Positions 28,139-36,983 of a stretch of DNA of 64,000 nt are shown here, piece after piece. The translations under genes and the position numbers were made by a program. Origin of the DNA: Lightella neohaematopini (lineage in GTDB: Bacteria > Pseudomonadota > Gammaproteobacteria > Enterobacterales > Enterobacteriaceae); contig JAOBJV010000002.1 of assembly GCA_025728385.1 (NCBI GenBank), positions 3,403-67,402 on the forward strand. Direction: 5' to 3'. The notes under the pieces were generated by a model. The model saw only the letters and a program-made list of their open reading frames with translations. It ran no database searches and was not told where the DNA came from. Position 1 is the first letter of the stretch; each line of letters starts with the position of its first letter.

Positions 28139-29110
28139 TTAATTATTAGTAGGTGGCCAATTTTTTAACTGCATACCTAAAGTTAATCCGTATGAAGATA
28201 ATACATCCTTAATTTCAGTAAGTGATTTTTTACCAAGATTTGGTGTTTTTAATAGTTCAACTTCAGTTTTTTGTACTAAATCACCTATATAACGAATTGA
28301 TTCTGCTTTTAAACAATTGGCTGATCTAACTGTTAATTCTAGATCTTCAACAGATTTTAACAATATTGGATCAAATTCAGGTTCTTGCTTCTTTGTTTCT
28401 GGTTGTTGTATATTATTTAAATCAACAAATGCATCTAGTTGTTGTGATAGTATTGTTGCAGCATACCTAATTGCTTCTTCTGGATTGATAGTACCATTAG
28501 TTTCTATATCTAATACTAATCTGTCTAAATCAGTACGTTGTTCGACTCTAGCTGCTTCTACTCTATAAGCAATACGTTCAATAGGACTATAACACGCATC
28601 TAAAAGTAATTTACCTATAGTTCTATTCTCTACTACTTGATTGTAAGCAGGCACATAACCTCTACCCCATTGTATTTTAATTTTCATATTAATAGAAGCA
28701 TTATCGTGTGTTAAATGACATATGATATGTTGTTTATTAATAATATCAACATTAGCATTATGAGTAATATCAGATGCTGTTACTGGTCCAATACCAGATT
28801 TATTTAAATTTAGTACTATACTATCTTTATTATGTATTCTTACAGCTAAATCTTTTAAATTTAAAATAATTTCTACTATATCTTCTTTTACTCCCTCTTT
28901 AAAACTATACTCATGTAATACACCATCAATTTCTACTTCTGTAACAGCACATCCTGGTATTGAAGATAATAATATTCTACGTAATGCATTGCCTAAAGTA
29001 TATCCAAAACCTCTTTCTAATGGTTCTAAAATTACTTGTGAAAAAGTTGTACTTATTTGTTTAATACTAACTAAACGGGGTTTTAATAATTTTATTGTAT
29101 AAGAGTACAT
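28139..29110 (-). CDS. rpoA: DNA-directed RNA polymerase alpha subunit
   Basis: Scaffolds assembly of RNA polymerase and contacts UP elements and activators. 323 aa (E. coli 329). The N-terminal dimerisation domain has LEPLERGFGYTLGNALRRILLSS and the later GRGYVPA. After a linker at about 235-247 the C-terminal domain keeps the DNA-contact residues in RSANCLKAESIRYIGDL (from about residue 262) and KTPNLGKKSLTEIKD. Intact alpha-CTD suggests that UP-element or activator contacts still matter despite few regulators. It lies between rpsD (9 nt upstream) and rplQ. Confidence 0.98.
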   Translation of the reverse strand: MYSYTIKLLKPRLVSIKQISTTFSQVILEPLERGFGYTLGNALRRILLSSIPGCAVTEVEIDGVLHEYSFKEGVKEDIVEIILNLKDLAVRIHNKDSIVLNLNKSGIGPVTASDITHNANVDIINKQHIICHLTHDNASINMKIKIQWGRGYVPAYNQVVENRTIGKLLLDACYSPIERIAYRVEAARVEQRTDLDRLVLDIETNGTINPEEAIRYAATILSQQLDAFVDLNNIQQPETKKQEPEFDPILLKSVEDLELTVRSANCLKAESIRYIGDLVQKTEVELLKTPNLGKKSLTEIKDVLSSYGLTLGMQLKNWPPTNN

Positions 29111-29119
29111 TTTATATCT

Positions 29120-29740
29120 CTACTTAGAATAAAGTTCAACAATTAAATGTTCATTAATATCTAGTGGTAAATCTTTACGATCTACATCACGTATAATTTT
29201 ACCACACATATTTTGGGTATCTATATTAATCCATTTAGGTGATTCATATTGGGATGATAATTCTAATGCAGCTAAAATTCTTGATTGTTTTTTAGCATGG
29301 TCATTAATAGTAATAACATCATTAACTTTAACTTGATAAGAAGCAATATTAACAATACAATTATTTACTTTAATTGCTTTATGACTAATTAATTGACGTG
29401 CTTCAGCTCTAGTAGAACTAAAACCAATACGATAAACAATATTATCTAATCGATACTCTAATAATGACAACAAATATTCACCAGTATTTCTTTTATTACG
29501 AGATGCTTTTTTGTATAGTTTAATAAATTGTTTTTCTAATATACCATAAATACGACGTATTTTTTGTTTTTCTCTTAATTGTATACCATAGTCTGATATA
29601 CGAGACTTTTTAATTATATGTTGACCAGGTAATTGATTTATTTTACATTTTGAATCAATTGTACGTATTCCTGATTTTAGAAATAAATCAGTACCTTCAC
29701 GTCGACTTAATTTTAATTTTGGACCAATAAATTTTGCCAT
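29120..29740 (-). CDS. rpsD: 30S ribosomal protein S4
   Basis: Primary 16S rRNA-binding protein that starts 30S assembly and, in E. coli, represses the alpha operon. 206 aa, exactly the E. coli length. It starts AKFIGPKLKLSRREGTDL, and the S4 RNA-binding domain (about 97-160) has EYRLDNIVYRIGFSSTRAEARQLI split by normal spacing, then SHKAIKVN. The C-terminus ends LIVELYSK. It lies in the uninterrupted order rpsM-rpsK-rpsD-rpoA-rplQ. Confidence 0.98.
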   Translation of the reverse strand: MAKFIGPKLKLSRREGTDLFLKSGIRTIDSKCKINQLPGQHIIKKSRISDYGIQLREKQKIRRIYGILEKQFIKLYKKASRNKRNTGEYLLSLLEYRLDNIVYRIGFSSTRAEARQLISHKAIKVNNCIVNIASYQVKVNDVITINDHAKKQSRILAALELSSQYESPKWINIDTQNMCGKIIRDVDRKDLPLDINEHLIVELYSK

Positions 29741-29766
29741 ATTTATCCTTATTATAAATTGTACAG

Positions 29767-30162
29767 TTACACTCTTCTTTTTTTTGGTGCTCTACAACCA
29801 TTATGAGGAATTGGAGTAACATCTGTAATATTAGTAATGCGAAAGCCAGCATTATTTAATGCTCTAATTGCTGATTCTCTACCAGGTCCTGGACCGTTAA
29901 TCATAACTTCTAAATTTTTTATTCCATATTCTTTTACTGAATTTGAGCAACGTTCAGCAGCTACTTGAGCTGCAAACGGAGTAGATTTTCTTGATCCTCT
30001 AAAACCAGATCCACCAGCAGTTGCCCAGCCTAACGTATTACCATATTTATCAGTAATTGTAATTATAGTATTATTAAATGATGCATGTATATGCGCAATA
30101 CCATCTGTTAATTGTTTTTTTAATTTTTTTCTTTTATTAATTTTATTAGAAGTAATATTCAT
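29767..30162 (-). CDS. rpsK: 30S ribosomal protein S11
   Basis: Platform protein of the small subunit that contacts mRNA near the E site. 131 aa (E. coli 129). Conserved blocks are DGIAHIHASFNNTIITITD, GSGFRGSRKSTPFAAQ, the GPGPGRESAIRAL segment and the ending DVTPIPHNGCRAPKKRRV, nearly identical to E. coli. The N-terminus is two residues longer and Asn/Lys-rich. Third gene from the end of the alpha operon. Confidence 0.98.
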   Translation of the reverse strand: MNITSNKINKRKKLKKQLTDGIAHIHASFNNTIITITDKYGNTLGWATAGGSGFRGSRKSTPFAAQVAAERCSNSVKEYGIKNLEVMINGPGPGRESAIRALNNAGFRITNITDVTPIPHNGCRAPKKRRV

Positions 30163-30180
30163 TATTATACCTAATTTTAA

Positions 30181-30528
30181 TTAATATCTTTTTAATTTTT
30201 TACAAGTTCTTGCATTAGTTCTAGTTCTTTGTCCTCTAACTGGTAAATGATATTTATGACGTAGTCCCCGATAAGTACCTAAATCTATTAAACGTTTAAT
30301 ATTTAGTATAGTTTTACGGCGTAAATCTCCTTCAACAGTTAGGGTTGATATAATATCACGTATTTTACTAATATCATTTTCTGATAACGTATTAACTTTA
30401 GTATGTGGATTAATTCGTGCTGATATACAAATGTTATTTGCAGTATTTTTACCAATACCGTATATTGATCTCAAGGCTACACAAATATGCTTATTTTCCG
30501 GAATATTTACACCTACTATACGTATCAT
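30181..30528 (-). CDS. rpsM: 30S ribosomal protein S13
   Basis: Head protein that contacts the P-site tRNA and forms bridges with the 50S. 115 aa (E. coli 118). Starts IRIVGVNIPENKHICVALRSIYGIG; the C-terminal tail YHLPVRGQRTRTNARTCK is the tRNA-contacting extension and is intact. First gene of the alpha operon, 16 nt downstream of rpmJ. Confidence 0.98.
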   Translation of the reverse strand: MIRIVGVNIPENKHICVALRSIYGIGKNTANNICISARINPHTKVNTLSENDISKIRDIISTLTVEGDLRRKTILNIKRLIDLGTYRGLRHKYHLPVRGQRTRTNARTCKKLKRY

Positions 30529-30544
30529 TTAGGCTCCTTTTTAG

Positions 30545-30658
30545 TTAACCTTGACGTTGTTTATGTTTTAAATCACTACATACTACACGTAGTATACCAT
30601 TACGTTTAATAATTCTGCAGTAACGACAAATTTTTTTTATTGATGAACGTACCTTCAT
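30545..30658 (-). CDS. rpmJ: 50S ribosomal protein L36
   Basis: A 37-aa gene found in the gap between secY and rpsM, from the ATG at 30656-30658 to TAA at 30545-30547. It reads MKVRSSIKKICRYCRIIKRN, then GILRVVCSDLKHKQRQG, aligning with the 38-aa E. coli L36. The zinc-binding set is complete (C11, C14, C27 and H32), so it is the zinc-dependent form. It is last in the spc operon, 13 nt after the secY stop. Confidence 0.96.
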   Translation of the reverse strand: MKVRSSIKKICRYCRIIKRNGILRVVCSDLKHKQRQG

Positions 30659-30671
30659 GTTTATATTTTAA

Positions 30672-31985
30672 TTACCTTAAATTTGCTTTTTTTATTATAG
30701 AATCATATTGATTTGAAATCATAATTGTTTGTATGTGTGATATACAATCCATAATTACTATAATTACAATTAATAGAGATGTACCTCCAAAACTAAATGG
30801 CATTTTTATAATACTATGCATAAATTCTGGTATAAGACATATTATGGTAATATATAATGCACCAACTAATGTTAGTTTATTAGTTATATTACTAATATAT
30901 CTAGCTGTTTTTTCTCCAGGCCTAATACCAGGAATAAAAGCTCCAGATTTTTTTAAGTTATCAGCTGTTTCTCTAGAATTAAATACTAAAGTTGTATAAA
31001 AAAAACAAAAAAATATTATTGCTATTGAATATAGTATCATATGTACACATTGACCAGGTTGTAAATGTATTAAAATAAAATGTAACCAACTATTTGGTTT
31101 ATAACTATTACTAAACCATGAGATGATTGTAGTAGGAAATAATATTATGCTAGAAGCAAATATTGCTGGTATAACTCCAGACATATTAATTTTTAATGGT
31201 AAATGTGTACTTTGTGCACTATACATTCTTCTACCATGTTGTCTTCTAGCATAGTTTACAATAATTTTTCTTTGTCCACTTTCAATAAATACAACTAAAA
31301 AAATTATTATAAAAATAAATATTGTGGTAACTATAAGTAAAATTATATTTAAATTATTTTGCCTAATTTGTTCAATAGTACGGATAATAGTAATAGGTAA
31401 ATCAGCTATAATTCCAATAAATATTATTATTGATATACCATTACCAATACCTTTTTCAGTAATTTGCTCTCCTATCCACATCAATAATATAGTACCACAT
31501 ATTAAACTTATTGAAGAAATAAAATAAAATAACATACTTGGATGAATAATTAATCTATTAATTATTGGTATACTAGGTAAACTAATTGAAATCCCTAAAG
31601 ATTGAAATATAGCTAGTATTAATGTACCATATCTAATGTACTTATTAATTTTTCGTCTACCAATTTCACCATCTTTTTTCATTTCTATAAATTTTGGATG
31701 TATAAAAGTTAAAAATTGTATAATTATAGATGACGAGATGTAAGGCATGATACCTAATGAAAATATTGATGCTCTACTTAAAGCACCTCCAGAAAACATA
31801 TTTAACATTTCAATAATAGTACCCTTTTGTTGTGTTATTAATTCTTCAATAGCAGATACATCAATACCAGGAATTGGTATAAATGATCCCATACGAAAAA
31901 CAATAAGAGCAATAATAACAAATAATATTCTAGATTTTAATTCGTATAAACTTTGTTTATTATTATAATTTATTTGTTTTATCAT
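30672..31985 (-). CDS. secY: Protein translocase subunit SecY
   Basis: Channel-forming subunit of the SecYEG translocon. 437 aa (E. coli 443), ten membrane segments. Conserved features are GSFIPIPGID near residue 33, the plug region with FSGGALSRASIFSLGIMPYISSSII split over residues 64-88, IGEQITEKGIGNGIS, the cytosolic loop ARRQHGRRMYSAQSTHLPLKIN, and SGAFIPGIRPGEKTARYI. It is in the normal place between rplO and rpmJ. With SecE encoded at 52473 it gives the core of the translocon; secG is not in the window. Confidence 0.97.
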   Translation of the reverse strand: MIKQINYNNKQSLYELKSRILFVIIALIVFRMGSFIPIPGIDVSAIEELITQQKGTIIEMLNMFSGGALSRASIFSLGIMPYISSSIIIQFLTFIHPKFIEMKKDGEIGRRKINKYIRYGTLILAIFQSLGISISLPSIPIINRLIIHPSMLFYFISSISLICGTILLMWIGEQITEKGIGNGISIIIFIGIIADLPITIIRTIEQIRQNNLNIILLIVTTIFIFIIIFLVVFIESGQRKIIVNYARRQHGRRMYSAQSTHLPLKINMSGVIPAIFASSIILFPTTIISWFSNSYKPNSWLHFILIHLQPGQCVHMILYSIAIIFFCFFYTTLVFNSRETADNLKKSGAFIPGIRPGEKTARYISNITNKLTLVGALYITIICLIPEFMHSIIKMPFSFGGTSLLIVIIVIMDCISHIQTIMISNQYDSIIKKANLR

Positions 31986-32002
31986 ATTAGGTAATAATTA
32001 TA

Positions 32003-32440
32003 TTATATTACGGTACCACCATTTAATTCTATGTTACATTTTACATTAGTACTAACTTTTATGCCAATTATATGTATTGCTTTCCTTACTAAATATTTTT
32101 TATTTAAGACAATTTTAACTTTTTTAGTACTATTTTTAACTAGATTATATGATTTTAATACTTTAAGATCAATTTTATTTTCCTTAATAGGAAATAATTT
32201 TTCTAAACTAATTTCTTTAGTACAGATATTTTTTTTTGATATAAATCCAGATTTAGGAATTCTTCTATTTATTGGAGTTTGACCTCCTTCAAAATTACGA
32301 CTAATTTTTTTTCCTGAACGAGATTTTTGTCCTTTATGTCCTCTGCCACTAGTTTTTCCTAGCCCAGAACTTATACCCCTACCCAAACGGGTTTTATTTT
32401 TCCTTGATTTTTTAGATACATTTAATGAATTTAAATACAT
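32003..32440 (-). CDS. rplO: 50S ribosomal protein L15
   Basis: Late-assembly protein of the large subunit. The ATG at 32440, directly after the rpmD stop (TAAAATG), gives 145 aa (E. coli 144) and aligns with the E. coli start (MYLNSL / MRLNTL). A TTG at 32455 would overlap rpmD. The N-terminal extension has TRLGRGISSGLGKTSGRGHKGQKSRSG in the order expected, followed by RNFEGGQTPINRRIPKSGF. The C-terminal half is drifted but uninterrupted. Confidence 0.96.
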   Translation of the reverse strand: MYLNSLNVSKKSRKNKTRLGRGISSGLGKTSGRGHKGQKSRSGKKISRNFEGGQTPINRRIPKSGFISKKNICTKEISLEKLFPIKENKIDLKVLKSYNLVKNSTKKVKIVLNKKYLVRKAIHIIGIKVSTNVKCNIELNGGTVI

Positions 32441-32441
32441 T

Positions 32442-32627
32442 TTAATTATTACCAATAACTTTAATCATGTAACTAACTAAGTTAATCATTCCTCTTATTG
32501 ATGGTGTATCAGCAACTATTTTAATATGACCGATATGTCTTAGTCCTAAACTTAACATAGTTTTTTTATGTTTTGGTAGTATACCTATTGTACTACGTAC
32601 TTGAATAATTTTAATATTTTTATTCAT
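32442..32627 (-). CDS. rpmD: 50S ribosomal protein L30
   Basis: Small large-subunit protein. The ATG at 32627 gives 61 aa (E. coli 59) and reads NKNIKIIQVRSTIGILPKHK; an ATG at 32642 would add five residues and overlap rpsE. The conserved LGLRHIGH and the ending DTPSIRGMINLVSYMIKV are present. Start and stop are 4 nt and 1 nt from the neighbours, suggesting translational coupling with rpsE and rplO. Confidence 0.95.
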   Translation of the reverse strand: MNKNIKIIQVRSTIGILPKHKKTMLSLGLRHIGHIKIVADTPSIRGMINLVSYMIKVIGNN

Positions 32628-32631
32628 ATTA

Positions 32632-33126
32632 TTAATTTTCATTATAATTAATTTTTTTTCTTTTGTTATAAATAAAATCTGGTGATTTCATGTTTTTTAA
32701 AGCTTTAATAGTAGCACGTATTACATTAATTGAGTTAGTTGAGCCATATACTTTAGCAAATACATTATGTATTCCTGCAACTTCTAAAACAGCACGCATA
32801 GCACCACCAGCTATAATACCAGTACCATCATTAGCAGGTTTCATAAATACTAGTGAACTAGTACATTTAGCTTTTAATGTATACTGTAGAGTTTTATTAC
32901 GTACTTTTATTTGAATCATATTACGACGTGCTTTTTCTATTGATTTTTGGATAGCTAATGGTACTTCTTTTGCTTTACCATATCCATAACCAACTTTTCC
33001 ATTACCATCACCAATTACTGTAAGAGCAGTAAAACTAAATATTCTTCCTCCTTTAACTGTTTTAGAAACTCTATTGATTGTAACTAATTTTTCTCGTAAT
33101 TCATTTAATTGTTTGTCCATATACAT
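32632..33126 (-). CDS. rpsE: 30S ribosomal protein S5
   Basis: Body protein at the mRNA entry channel, involved in decoding accuracy. 164 aa (E. coli 167). Conserved run LREKLVTINRVSKTVKGGR, then IFSFTALTVIGDGNGKVG (S5 N-terminal dsRNA-like domain) and GTGIIAGGAMRAVLEVAGIHNV. The last 10 residues are Lys/Asn-rich and not conserved. In the normal spc order between rplR and rpmD. Confidence 0.98.
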   Translation of the reverse strand: MYMDKQLNELREKLVTINRVSKTVKGGRIFSFTALTVIGDGNGKVGYGYGKAKEVPLAIQKSIEKARRNMIQIKVRNKTLQYTLKAKCTSSLVFMKPANDGTGIIAGGAMRAVLEVAGIHNVFAKVYGSTNSINVIRATIKALKNMKSPDFIYNKRKKINYNEN

Positions 33127-33140
33127 AATAACCTAAAATT

Positions 33141-33491
33141 CTAAAAATTTAATCCATTTTTTCTAGCAGCTTCAGCTAATGCTTTAATTCTACCATGATA
33201 TTTAAATCCAGAACGATCAAATGATACTTTTTTTATACCAAATTTATTAGCACGGTAAGCAATTATTGTTCCAATAAATGCTGCTGATTGTTTGTTACCA
33301 GAATAGTTAATTTTACTTCTTATATCTTTTTCTAAAGTAGAAGCACTTGTTAATATTTTATTAGTATGATCAATAATTTGTGCATATATATGTTTAGAAC
33401 TACGATAAACTACTAAACGGGTAGCACATAATCTTTTTAAGACATATCTAGTTTTCCTTGATCTTTTTATACGAGCTAATTTTTTTCTCAT
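33141..33491 (-). CDS. rplR: 50S ribosomal protein L18
   Basis: Binds 5S rRNA and anchors it in the central protuberance. 116 aa (E. coli 117). The start KKLARIKRSRKTRYVLKRL, the YRSSKHIYAQII strand and the ending FDRSGFKYHGRIKALAEAAR are diagnostic. It lies 2 nt after the rplF stop, so translation is probably coupled. Confidence 0.97.
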   Translation of the reverse strand: MRKKLARIKRSRKTRYVLKRLCATRLVVYRSSKHIYAQIIDHTNKILTSASTLEKDIRSKINYSGNKQSAAFIGTIIAYRANKFGIKKVSFDRSGFKYHGRIKALAEAARKNGLNF

Positions 33492-33493
33492 AG

Positions 33494-34036
33494 TTATTTA
33501 TTCTTTTTAATTTCTTTAATTTTAATAATTTCATTTAAATAACGAATACCTTTACCTTTATAGGGTTCTATTGTACGATAAGATCTTATATTAGCAGCTG
33601 TTTGTCCTACTAATTGTTTATCATAACCAGTAATTACAATATCTGTATTGTTGACGCATTTTATCATAATATTTTTTGGAAATTTATAATTTATTGTATG
33701 TGAAAATCCTAAAAATAAAGTCAATATATTTTTTTTATAATCTATTTGAGCTTTATAACCTATACCAATTAGTTGAAGTGTTTTACTAAAACCAGTAGTA
33801 ATTCCAATTATAATATTATTTATTATTGATCTAGTAGTTCCAGCAATTGCCCAACTTTTTTTGTCGTTTATTAATGGGTTTACCAGTAATTTGTTTTCAT
33901 TTATTTTTATAATAACTTTATTACTAAATGAATAACTATTAGTAATATTATTACCATTAATAATAATGTTATTATTATTTAATGACACATGTATACCATT
34001 AGGTATTATAATTAGTTTTTTAGCAATACGTGACAT
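33494..34036 (-). CDS. rplF: 50S ribosomal protein L6
   Basis: Large-subunit protein close to the factor-binding site and needed for EF-G function. 180 aa (E. coli 177). Starts MSRIAKKLIIIPNGIHV. The two-fold L6 repeat is drifted in the first half, but LIGIGYKAQ and GYDKQLVGQTAANIRSYR are conserved, as is EPYKGKGIRYLNE. It is one of the most Ile/Asn-shifted ribosomal proteins in the cluster, without interruptions. Confidence 0.96.
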   Translation of the reverse strand: MSRIAKKLIIIPNGIHVSLNNNNIIINGNNITNSYSFSNKVIIKINENKLLVNPLINDKKSWAIAGTTRSIINNIIIGITTGFSKTLQLIGIGYKAQIDYKKNILTLFLGFSHTINYKFPKNIMIKCVNNTDIVITGYDKQLVGQTAANIRSYRTIEPYKGKGIRYLNEIIKIKEIKKNK

Positions 34037-34057
34037 AATAAATATATCCTTAAATTA

Positions 34058-34453
34058 TTAAAATACGTAACAAATAATTTCTCCACCTAATTTTAGGTGT
34101 CGTGCTTTACGATCAGTCATAATACCTTTAGATGTAGAAATAATAGCAATACCCATACCAGATATTACTTTAGGTATATCACGTGCTTTTTTATATATTC
34201 TTAAGCTAGGTTTACTAATACGTTTAATATATTCAATAACTGGCAGATTATTAAAGTATTTTAATTCTATTTGTATAATACCTTTATTTTTGATTTTGAT
34301 AATATTAAAATTATTAATATAACCTTCATTTTTTAATAAATTAGCAATATTTACTTTTATATTTGAGGCAGGAATATTTACATAACGTTTTTTATTTTGT
34401 TGTCCACTACGTATACGTACTATCATATCTGAAATAGGGTCATGCATACTCAT
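34058..34453 (-). CDS. rpsH: 30S ribosomal protein S8
   Basis: Binds the central domain of 16S rRNA; in E. coli it also represses spc operon translation at the rplE start. 131 aa (E. coli 130). Starts MSMHDPISDMIVRIRSGQ as E. coli MSMQDPIADML; the C-terminal RNA-binding half has SKPSLRIYKKARDIPKVISG and GIAIISTSKGIMTDRKAR, ending GGEIICYVF. Whether autoregulation persists is unknown. Confidence 0.98.
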   Translation of the reverse strand: MSMHDPISDMIVRIRSGQQNKKRYVNIPASNIKVNIANLLKNEGYINNFNIIKIKNKGIIQIELKYFNNLPVIEYIKRISKPSLRIYKKARDIPKVISGMGIAIISTSKGIMTDRKARHLKLGGEIICYVF

Positions 34454-34491
34454 GTTATTACTCTTTTAATTTAATGTTTATAATAATTTTG

Positions 34492-34797
34492 TTACCAACT
34501 AGATTTTCTTAAACCCGGAATTTCACCTCTTGTTGCCATTTCACGTAATTTAATTCTACTCAAACCAAATTTTCTTATAAAAGCATGTGGTCTACCAGTT
34601 TGTCTACAACGATTACGTAATCTAGATAAACTAGAATCTCTAGGTAATTTTTGTAATTTTATTGTTGCATTCCAACGTTCTGAATAAGAATATTTTTTAC
34701 TTAATATTATTCTTTTTAATTCTTTGCGTTTTTTAAAGAATTTAGAAACGAGTCTTTTCCTTTTTTGTTCTCTAGCTTGTACTGATTTTTTAGTCAT
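34492..34797 (-). CDS. rpsN: 30S ribosomal protein S14
   Basis: Head protein of the small subunit, 101 aa, the long zinc-free form as in E. coli. Starts TKKSVQAREQKRKRLV; conserved LPRDSSLSRLRNRCRQTGRP is followed by HAFIRKFGLSRIKLREMAT and the ending PGLRKSSW. Between rplE (6 nt upstream) and rpsH. Confidence 0.98.
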   Translation of the reverse strand: MTKKSVQAREQKRKRLVSKFFKKRKELKRIILSKKYSYSERWNATIKLQKLPRDSSLSRLRNRCRQTGRPHAFIRKFGLSRIKLREMATRGEIPGLRKSSW

Positions 34798-34803
34798 TTG
34801 ATA

Positions 34804-35349
34804 TTAATTCCTATTAATAAATGGAAAACCTAAGTATACCAATAATTTATAACTATTTTTATCTGATTTAGCATTAGTCGTAATAGAAATATCTAATCCT
34901 CTAATTTGATCAATTTTATTGTAATCTATTTCAGGGAATATAATTTGTTCCTTTATACCCATATTATAGTTACCCCTACCATCAAATGATTTAGTTGATA
35001 ATCCTCGAAAATCTCTAATACGTGGTATAGCGATATAAAGCAATCTTTCTATAAAATCCCACATTCGATATTTTCTTAAAGTTACTTTACATCCTATAGG
35101 ATAACCAGCACGTATTTTAAAATTAGAAATTGATTTTTTTACTTTTGTAATTACTGGTTTTTGACCAGAAATTAAAGTTAAATCAGATATTGCATTATCA
35201 AGTATTTTTTTATCATTTATAGATTTACCTACCCCCATATTAATAGTTACTTTATCTATTTTTGGTACTTGCATTATAGATTTGCAATGTAATTCATGAA
35301 ATAAATTATAAGATATTTTATCTTTATATAATTTGTATAAATTTGACAT
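34804..35349 (-). CDS. rplE: 50S ribosomal protein L5
   Basis: Binds 5S rRNA and contacts the P-site tRNA. 181 aa (E. coli 179). Conserved VPKIDKVTINMGVG, GQKPVITKVKKSISNFKIR, GYPIGCKVTLR and DFRGLS, then the NYNMGIKEQIIFPEIDYD-like block (here ending YNKID) and RGLDISITT. In the normal order after rplX. Confidence 0.98.
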   Translation of the reverse strand: MSNLYKLYKDKISYNLFHELHCKSIMQVPKIDKVTINMGVGKSINDKKILDNAISDLTLISGQKPVITKVKKSISNFKIRAGYPIGCKVTLRKYRMWDFIERLLYIAIPRIRDFRGLSTKSFDGRGNYNMGIKEQIIFPEIDYNKIDQIRGLDISITTNAKSDKNSYKLLVYLGFPFINRN

Positions 35350-35354
35350 ATAAA

Positions 35355-35675
35355 CTATCCACTATCAATAATAGAATTATTAGATTTAAATACTCTAATT
35401 TTTTTACCATTCTTAAATCTAAATTTAACATAATCAGGTTTATTTGTTTCGTTATTTAAAATGGCTAGATTAGAAACATTAATTGGTGATTCTTTTTTTA
35501 CTAATCCACCTGCCTGATTAATACTAGGTATAGGCTTCTGATGTTTAGTAATAATATTAATATTTTCTACTATTGCTTTATTTTTTTTTAAAATTTTTTT
35601 TACTATTCCTATTTTTCCTTTATCTTTACCAGTTATTACTATTACTCTATCACCATAACGTATCTTGTGAGCCAT
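35355..35675 (-). CDS. rplX: 50S ribosomal protein L24
   Basis: Assembly initiator protein of the large subunit. 106 aa (E. coli 104). The KOW motif DRVIVITGKDKGKIGIVKK is at residues 9-27, followed by NIITKHQKP and the KESPINVSNLAI block. The C-terminal KFRFKNGKKIRVFKSN matches E. coli. 13 nt after the rplN stop. Confidence 0.97.
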   Translation of the reverse strand: MAHKIRYGDRVIVITGKDKGKIGIVKKILKKNKAIVENINIITKHQKPIPSINQAGGLVKKESPINVSNLAILNNETNKPDYVKFRFKNGKKIRVFKSNNSIIDSG

Positions 35676-35688
35676 ATATTTATCCTAT

Positions 35689-36057
35689 TTATATTACTTC
35701 TGGAGCTAAAGATATAATTTTCATAAATTTTTCTATTTTTAATTCTCTTGTAATAGGTCCAAAAATTCTGGTACCGATTGGTTGTTCATTATCACTTAAT
35801 AATACACAAGAATTACTATCAAATCTTATTAATGAACCGTCAGATCTATGTATTCCTTTTTTTGTACGAACTACTATAGCTTTCAACACTTCACCTTTCT
35901 TAACTTTACTTCTTGGAATTGCTTCTTTTACAGCTACTTTAATAATATTACCTATACTTGCATAACGTCTTCTTGATCCTCCTAATACTTTTATACACAT
36001 AACTAAACGTGCTCCAGAATTATCTGCTACTAATAATAATGTTCTTTCTTGAATCAT
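35689..36057 (-). CDS. rplN: 50S ribosomal protein L14
   Basis: Interface protein of the large subunit, forming bridge B8. 122 aa (E. coli 123). Starts [21 protein letters not shown] (E. coli [21 protein letters not shown]); [39 protein letters not shown] and [12 protein letters not shown] are conserved. First gene of the spc operon; only 26 nt separate it from rpsQ, so the S10 and spc operons may be one transcript here. Confidence 0.98.
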   Translation of the reverse strand: [122 protein letters not shown]

Positions 36058-36083
36058 ATTTAAATACCAATTTTGTAAAGTTA

Positions 36084-36323
36084 TTAATTATTATTTTTTA
36101 TTATTTTCCAAGACTTGGTTTTAGAAATTGGTCTACATTCCATTATACATACTTTATCACCAATATTACTATCATAAATATCATGTACATGTAACTTAGT
36201 AGTACGTTTTATAAATTTACCATATTTATTATGTTTTACAAGACGACTAACTATTACTGTAGCTGTTTTATTCATTTTATTACTGATAACATAACCATAT
36301 AAAACTTTAGATTTATTTGACAT
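36084..36323 (-). CDS. rpsQ: 30S ribosomal protein S17
   Basis: Primary 16S rRNA-binding protein with an OB fold. 79 aa (E. coli 84). Conserved GYVISNKMNKTATVIVSRLVKH with the signature GDKVCIMECRPISKTKSW near the C-terminus. 4 nt after rpmC. Confidence 0.97.
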   Translation of the reverse strand: MSNKSKVLYGYVISNKMNKTATVIVSRLVKHNKYGKFIKRTTKLHVHDIYDSNIGDKVCIMECRPISKTKSWKIIKNNN

Positions 36324-36327
36324 AATA

Positions 36328-36525
36328 TTAACTAATACTTTTTTTTATTGAAATAATTGTTTTAATTCTAGCGATATCTCTTCTATTTTTTTTAATTATA
36401 TGTACTTGTTTTAATTTGTTATTATGGAATTGAATTCTAATATTAAATCTAGTTAATAACAATTCATTTAATTCTTTATATAATTTATCTAAATTACTTT
36501 TTTTTAAATCTTTTTTGATAATCAT
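36328..36525 (-). CDS. rpmC: 50S ribosomal protein L29
   Basis: Two-helix protein at the tunnel exit that helps dock SRP and trigger factor. 65 aa (E. coli 63). The pattern LDKLYKELNELLLTRFNIRIQ then the ending RRDIARIKTIISIK matches ELNTELLNLLREQFNLRMQ and RRDVARVKTLLNEK. Its ATG overlaps the rplP stop (ATGA-type 4-nt overlap at 36522-36525). Confidence 0.95.
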   Translation of the reverse strand: MIIKKDLKKSNLDKLYKELNELLLTRFNIRIQFHNNKLKQVHIIKKNRRDIARIKTIISIKKSIS

Positions 36526-36932
36526 ATTTTATTTTTATTTATAAAAATTGTTTTAATTGGTAATTTTGTTGTTGCTAATTTAAAAGCTTCTCTAGCTATT
36601 TCTTCTGTAACACCAGAAATTTCATAAACTACTCTTCCTGGTTTTACTAGAGCAACCCAATATTCAACATTACCTTTACCTTTACCCATACGTACTTCTA
36701 ATGGTTTTTTAGTTATTGGTTTATCTGGAAATATTCTTATCCAAATTTTACCTTGTCTTTTCATAATTTTAGTAATAACTCTTCTAGCTGATTCTATTTG
36801 TTTAGCTGTTATACGTCCATGACTAATTGATTTCATACCAAAACAACCAAAATTAATATTTGAATTTAAAGTAAGTCCTTTATTACGCCCTTTATGCATT
36901 TTATTAAATTTAGTTCTTTTTGGTTGTAACAT
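36522..36932 (-). CDS. rplP: 50S ribosomal protein L16
   Basis: Contacts the A-site tRNA and organises the peptidyl-transferase region. 136 aa, identical in length to E. coli. Starts MLQPKRTKFNKMHKGRNKGL; GRITAKQIESARRVITKIMKRQGKIWIRIFPDKP is the highly conserved centre (two motifs run together), then RMGKGKGNVEYWVA and GRVVYEI. Overlaps rpmC by 4 nt. Confidence 0.98.
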   Translation of the reverse strand: MLQPKRTKFNKMHKGRNKGLTLNSNINFGCFGMKSISHGRITAKQIESARRVITKIMKRQGKIWIRIFPDKPITKKPLEVRMGKGKGNVEYWVALVKPGRVVYEISGVTEEIAREAFKLATTKLPIKTIFINKNKI

Positions 36933-36983
36933 ATAATAATATTTTCTTTAAATAGATTAATTTAATTTGTAATAAAATAATTA

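Noticed and set aside
35573..35965. 130-codon open frame antisense to rplX and rplN
   Set aside because: Lies wholly opposite two highly conserved ribosomal genes and has no family resemblance; it is a reading-frame shadow. The same holds for 20565-20915 opposite dnaB and 51781-52119 opposite tuf.
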